64,000 nucleotides of DNA, from the NCBI GenBank assembly GCA_017163975.1, contig JAFFSR010000221.1, positions 1,364,001 to 1,428,000 on the forward strand, read 5' to 3'. The notes beneath the pieces were generated by a model. The model ran no database searches. It saw nothing but the letters and a program-made list of their open reading frames with translations, and had not been told where the DNA came from. Made by a program: the position numbers and the translations under genes. The DNA comes from Anastatus disparis (Eukaryota > Arthropoda > Insecta > Hymenoptera > Eupelmidae). Positions 61,581-64,000 of this stretch are shown piece after piece; position 1 is the first letter of the stretch, and each line of letters opens with the position of its first letter.

Positions 61581-63966
61581 TTACCAATGAAAACTTCCAA
61601 ACTGATGTAAAAGCGTCGTTATCTGTCTAGCTGAGCCATCTATTAACAGAAATCCAATATTTTGTCGATGTGCCGGATTGGTCGGGAAAAATGCTTCGCC
61701 CCGAGCATCCTTTGCAACAACTTGTAAAACCGTCGTACCTATTGATAAATCGTAACTTTGTTCTTGCTTATGTACCCTAAAGAAAATAATTCAAAAGATA
61801 TATTCTTTTTTTTTTTTTTACTTTTTTTTCTGTTCTTTTTTCCCCTTTTTTTAGTATAAATTGTTAAAGAAATCGACGATGTTTCAAATCTTCGACTAAA
61901 GTTTGACCCTTTTTTTATACTTTTTCTTTAATGATTTTAATTATACTTTTGATGTTTGATATGGTTCGTTAAAAAGAAGAAAATTCTTTATAATCCGGAA
62001 AAAGGATACTATTTAAAGCAGATAACGTTATAAATAACTTTAGTTTTTTAGATTCTCTAAAAAGGTATTGATTTTAAAAATAAAATACTTTCCCAACAAT
62101 GTCGAATTATGATAACAATTCTTTTGTATTTCAGCTGTAATTAAAGTTATTGTCTGAAAAAGAGTGCTTTTAAATTCTCATTGTAATAGTTTAATGCGAG
62201 AATAATTACTTTTAAATTTTCTAAAACATCATCCCGAGGAAATTCGTTTTAAACTCTTAACGACCAAGACACACAATAGTCAAAATTATTTAACGTTAAC
62301 TTTTAAATACACTCCGTGTTTATTACCTTTTTTTTAAAAATTAATTTCTTCTCTTCGTTGAAAAGAAACTTTAAAACTTATTTCTCTCGTAATAAATAGT
62401 TTGTAATTTTTTTTGGTACTTTTTTTTTTCATCTTACCTGACAAGTTCTTTATAGATCTTCTTTGTTACATCGATATAAGGTTTCAATTCATCTTCATAT
62501 TGGCACAACGATCCGCCGAGAACTAACAGTTCGAAAATACGAAAAATAAACTCCTGCCTTTCTTCGGCACTGTATAAGCTGTATTCTTCGCTTTCTTCAT
62601 CTAGTAACATCTTTTAAAGAAAGAAAGAAAGAAAATTAATGATTTATTACGTTTAACATCAAAATTTTCTAACGTTCTTCTTCCCTCGTTATTTTTTTAT
62701 CAAAAGAGAAGTTATATATCTTTTACAGAGTTTAACTTACAGCTCTGAGATGATCGCATATAAGAAAGCCATCGACATCGTAATCACACAGTTTACGAAT
62801 GTGTCCGCTGTTTTGAACAATTTTATTATTCGGATCGGATAATTTTTCAAATATCGACGTGTTCAATACTGAGCAAGGAATTGGCGTGACTTCAATCGCA
62901 GCAGCCTTAATACCTAAAATTTTATTTGTAAAATTATATATTTTTTATGGTTTTTAAAAGTATTGTAAGTAAATTTTAAGTTGATTAATGAAATACTGAA
63001 AATTTAATATAAAAATTTTAAAGCTATTGATTTTTGTTGGCAAACCTTTAACGATCCATTTATCTCCTTCTTTGAGTAACAAATTGTTTGCAACTTGTTC
63101 ATCCTTGAAAAATGACTGAAACAAAATCAAACTTTGAACTTTATTACTTAAAATAAGGAAAATAAAGTATACCAAGCATGTATTGAAAATGCAATATTTT
63201 AAACGAACGATAAAATAAATATTTCCGAATTAAGCAATTTTTATAATTAAAATTTACAATTTATTTGTCATTTTTTAATTAAAAAAAATACGTACAAGTA
63301 TTTAAACAGCGTGCGCGATGGCATTTAATTTTATTAGGTGAATTTAAAATAAAATAATTTAAACAATGGTGAAATTTATTGATAAAATGTGTTATGACCA
63401 TTGGCCGGAGACGGAAAAAGAAGGAGAGAGAGAAAAAAAAAACAAATTGATTAAACGAAATTGAATTACCTCGGCAATGTGATATTTGTTATACGGCTGA
63501 AATGGTTCGTTAAAGCAAAAGTCTTGTATGCTAATGTTACCTTGTAGGCCCCTGAAATTAAAGTAAATAAATTAAATTTTAAAAAATTAACGATTCGATA
63601 AATAAATTTAAAAATATACGTTAAATTAAAGTCTAAAGATTATGTAATTAAAAAAATTAAACATGATTAAACGCACTAATTCGAACTCGAAAAGAAAAAA
63701 AAATCAATTCGACACAAAAAGTTCCACAATCACATAAATGAAGCTCTTCTAACGAACTTTAATTCCATCAAAATGACTAATTCAAAATAAAAAAAACGAC
63801 TAAAAATATAAACAGACAAGATAATTGACAAACAGAATAAAAAAAAAGTTGAGTATAATTACTAAAATTACCATTTTCTAAAATAATGTTGAGTATCTTT
63901 GTGCTCAATTCCCATATAGTGCCTAGGAGCAAGCGGAACAAACGTGTAGTTTGGATCGAGTTCCAT
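61581..63966 (-). CDS. CFAP300 (C11orf70) homologue, six coding exons
   Basis: Coding exons: 63966-63872, 63551-63470, 63115-63046, 62913-62741, 62610-62438 and 61776-61581. They total 789 bp, or 262 residues, close to the roughly 267 of the vertebrate protein. All introns are GT-AG and all phases join. The ATG follows an in-frame TAG 21 bases upstream. Conserved landmarks include SFFKD (60-64), SGHIRK (118-123), LGGSLCQYED (171-180, against LGGALCQYED in vertebrates as I recall it) and the PYIDVTKKIYKELVR stretch. The C-terminal TVLQVVAKDARGEAFFP region also aligns. CFAP300 is a cytoplasmic factor needed to assemble or transport axonemal dynein arms. Its loss causes immotile cilia in humans. 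In an insect the expected sites are sperm tails and ciliated sensory neurons. No missing exon or broken frame is seen. Confidence 0.93.
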
Positions 63967-64000
63967 TTTCAAACAAGTCTTATACTAACTGGTATAGGTT

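Noticed and set aside
1..64000. Integrated viral or bacterial genes
   Set aside because: No frame in the window resembles a viral or bacterial protein that I recognise.

Overview
This is eukaryotic, strongly AT-rich DNA with very few genes. The intron sizes (about 130 to 1,070 bp), the splice signals, the small secreted cysteine-rich gene and the mix of short repeats all fit an insect. Hymenoptera is possible, but that is a guess from genome texture and not a demonstrated assignment. Nothing looks bacterial or viral.

Only two genes can be built with confidence, both on the minus strand. At the right edge (61581-63966) is a complete six-exon gene for a 262-residue homologue of CFAP300 (C11orf70), a factor needed to assemble axonemal dynein arms. 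At 12083-14270 is a small gene for an 82-residue secreted protein with a signal peptide and twelve cysteines, with a TATA box and a 5' non-coding exon. Directly downstream of it, at about 7743-10400, lies a decayed tandem copy of the same gene.

The rest is non-coding. Seven copies of one tRNA-derived SINE family lie at about 12.6, 19.9, 30.4, 38.9, 48.9, 57.9 and 60.0 kb. The family carries A- and B-box sequences, ends in an A-rich tail, and contains two internal inverted repeats. One copy has a clear 10-bp target-site duplication. Several small non-autonomous DNA elements are visible: a CTGGTAG-ended family (16.6, 44.1 and 47.8 kb), a long foldback (17.3-17.8 kb), a 97-bp TA-flanked element (42.5 kb), and a compound element of about 1.1 kb (49.1-50.2 kb) whose ends are hairpins and whose middle holds a 20-bp tandem array and a 230-bp tandem duplication.

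Between these lie polypurine/polypyrimidine islands (near 3.6-4.4, 21-23.3, 29.5-30, 39.8-41, 44.7-46.2, 51.7-53.7, 55.8-57.5, 58.2-58.8 and 61.4 kb). They create long but low-complexity open frames that I do not regard as genes. A few islands of higher GC and sequence complexity (about 10.9-11.2, 28.1-28.5 and 31.4-31.6 kb) may be promoters or enhancers, on weak evidence.

No dedicated new system such as a defence locus or toxin-antitoxin pair is visible. The most interesting items are the cysteine-rich gene pair, the SINE fold and the compound hairpin-ended element.
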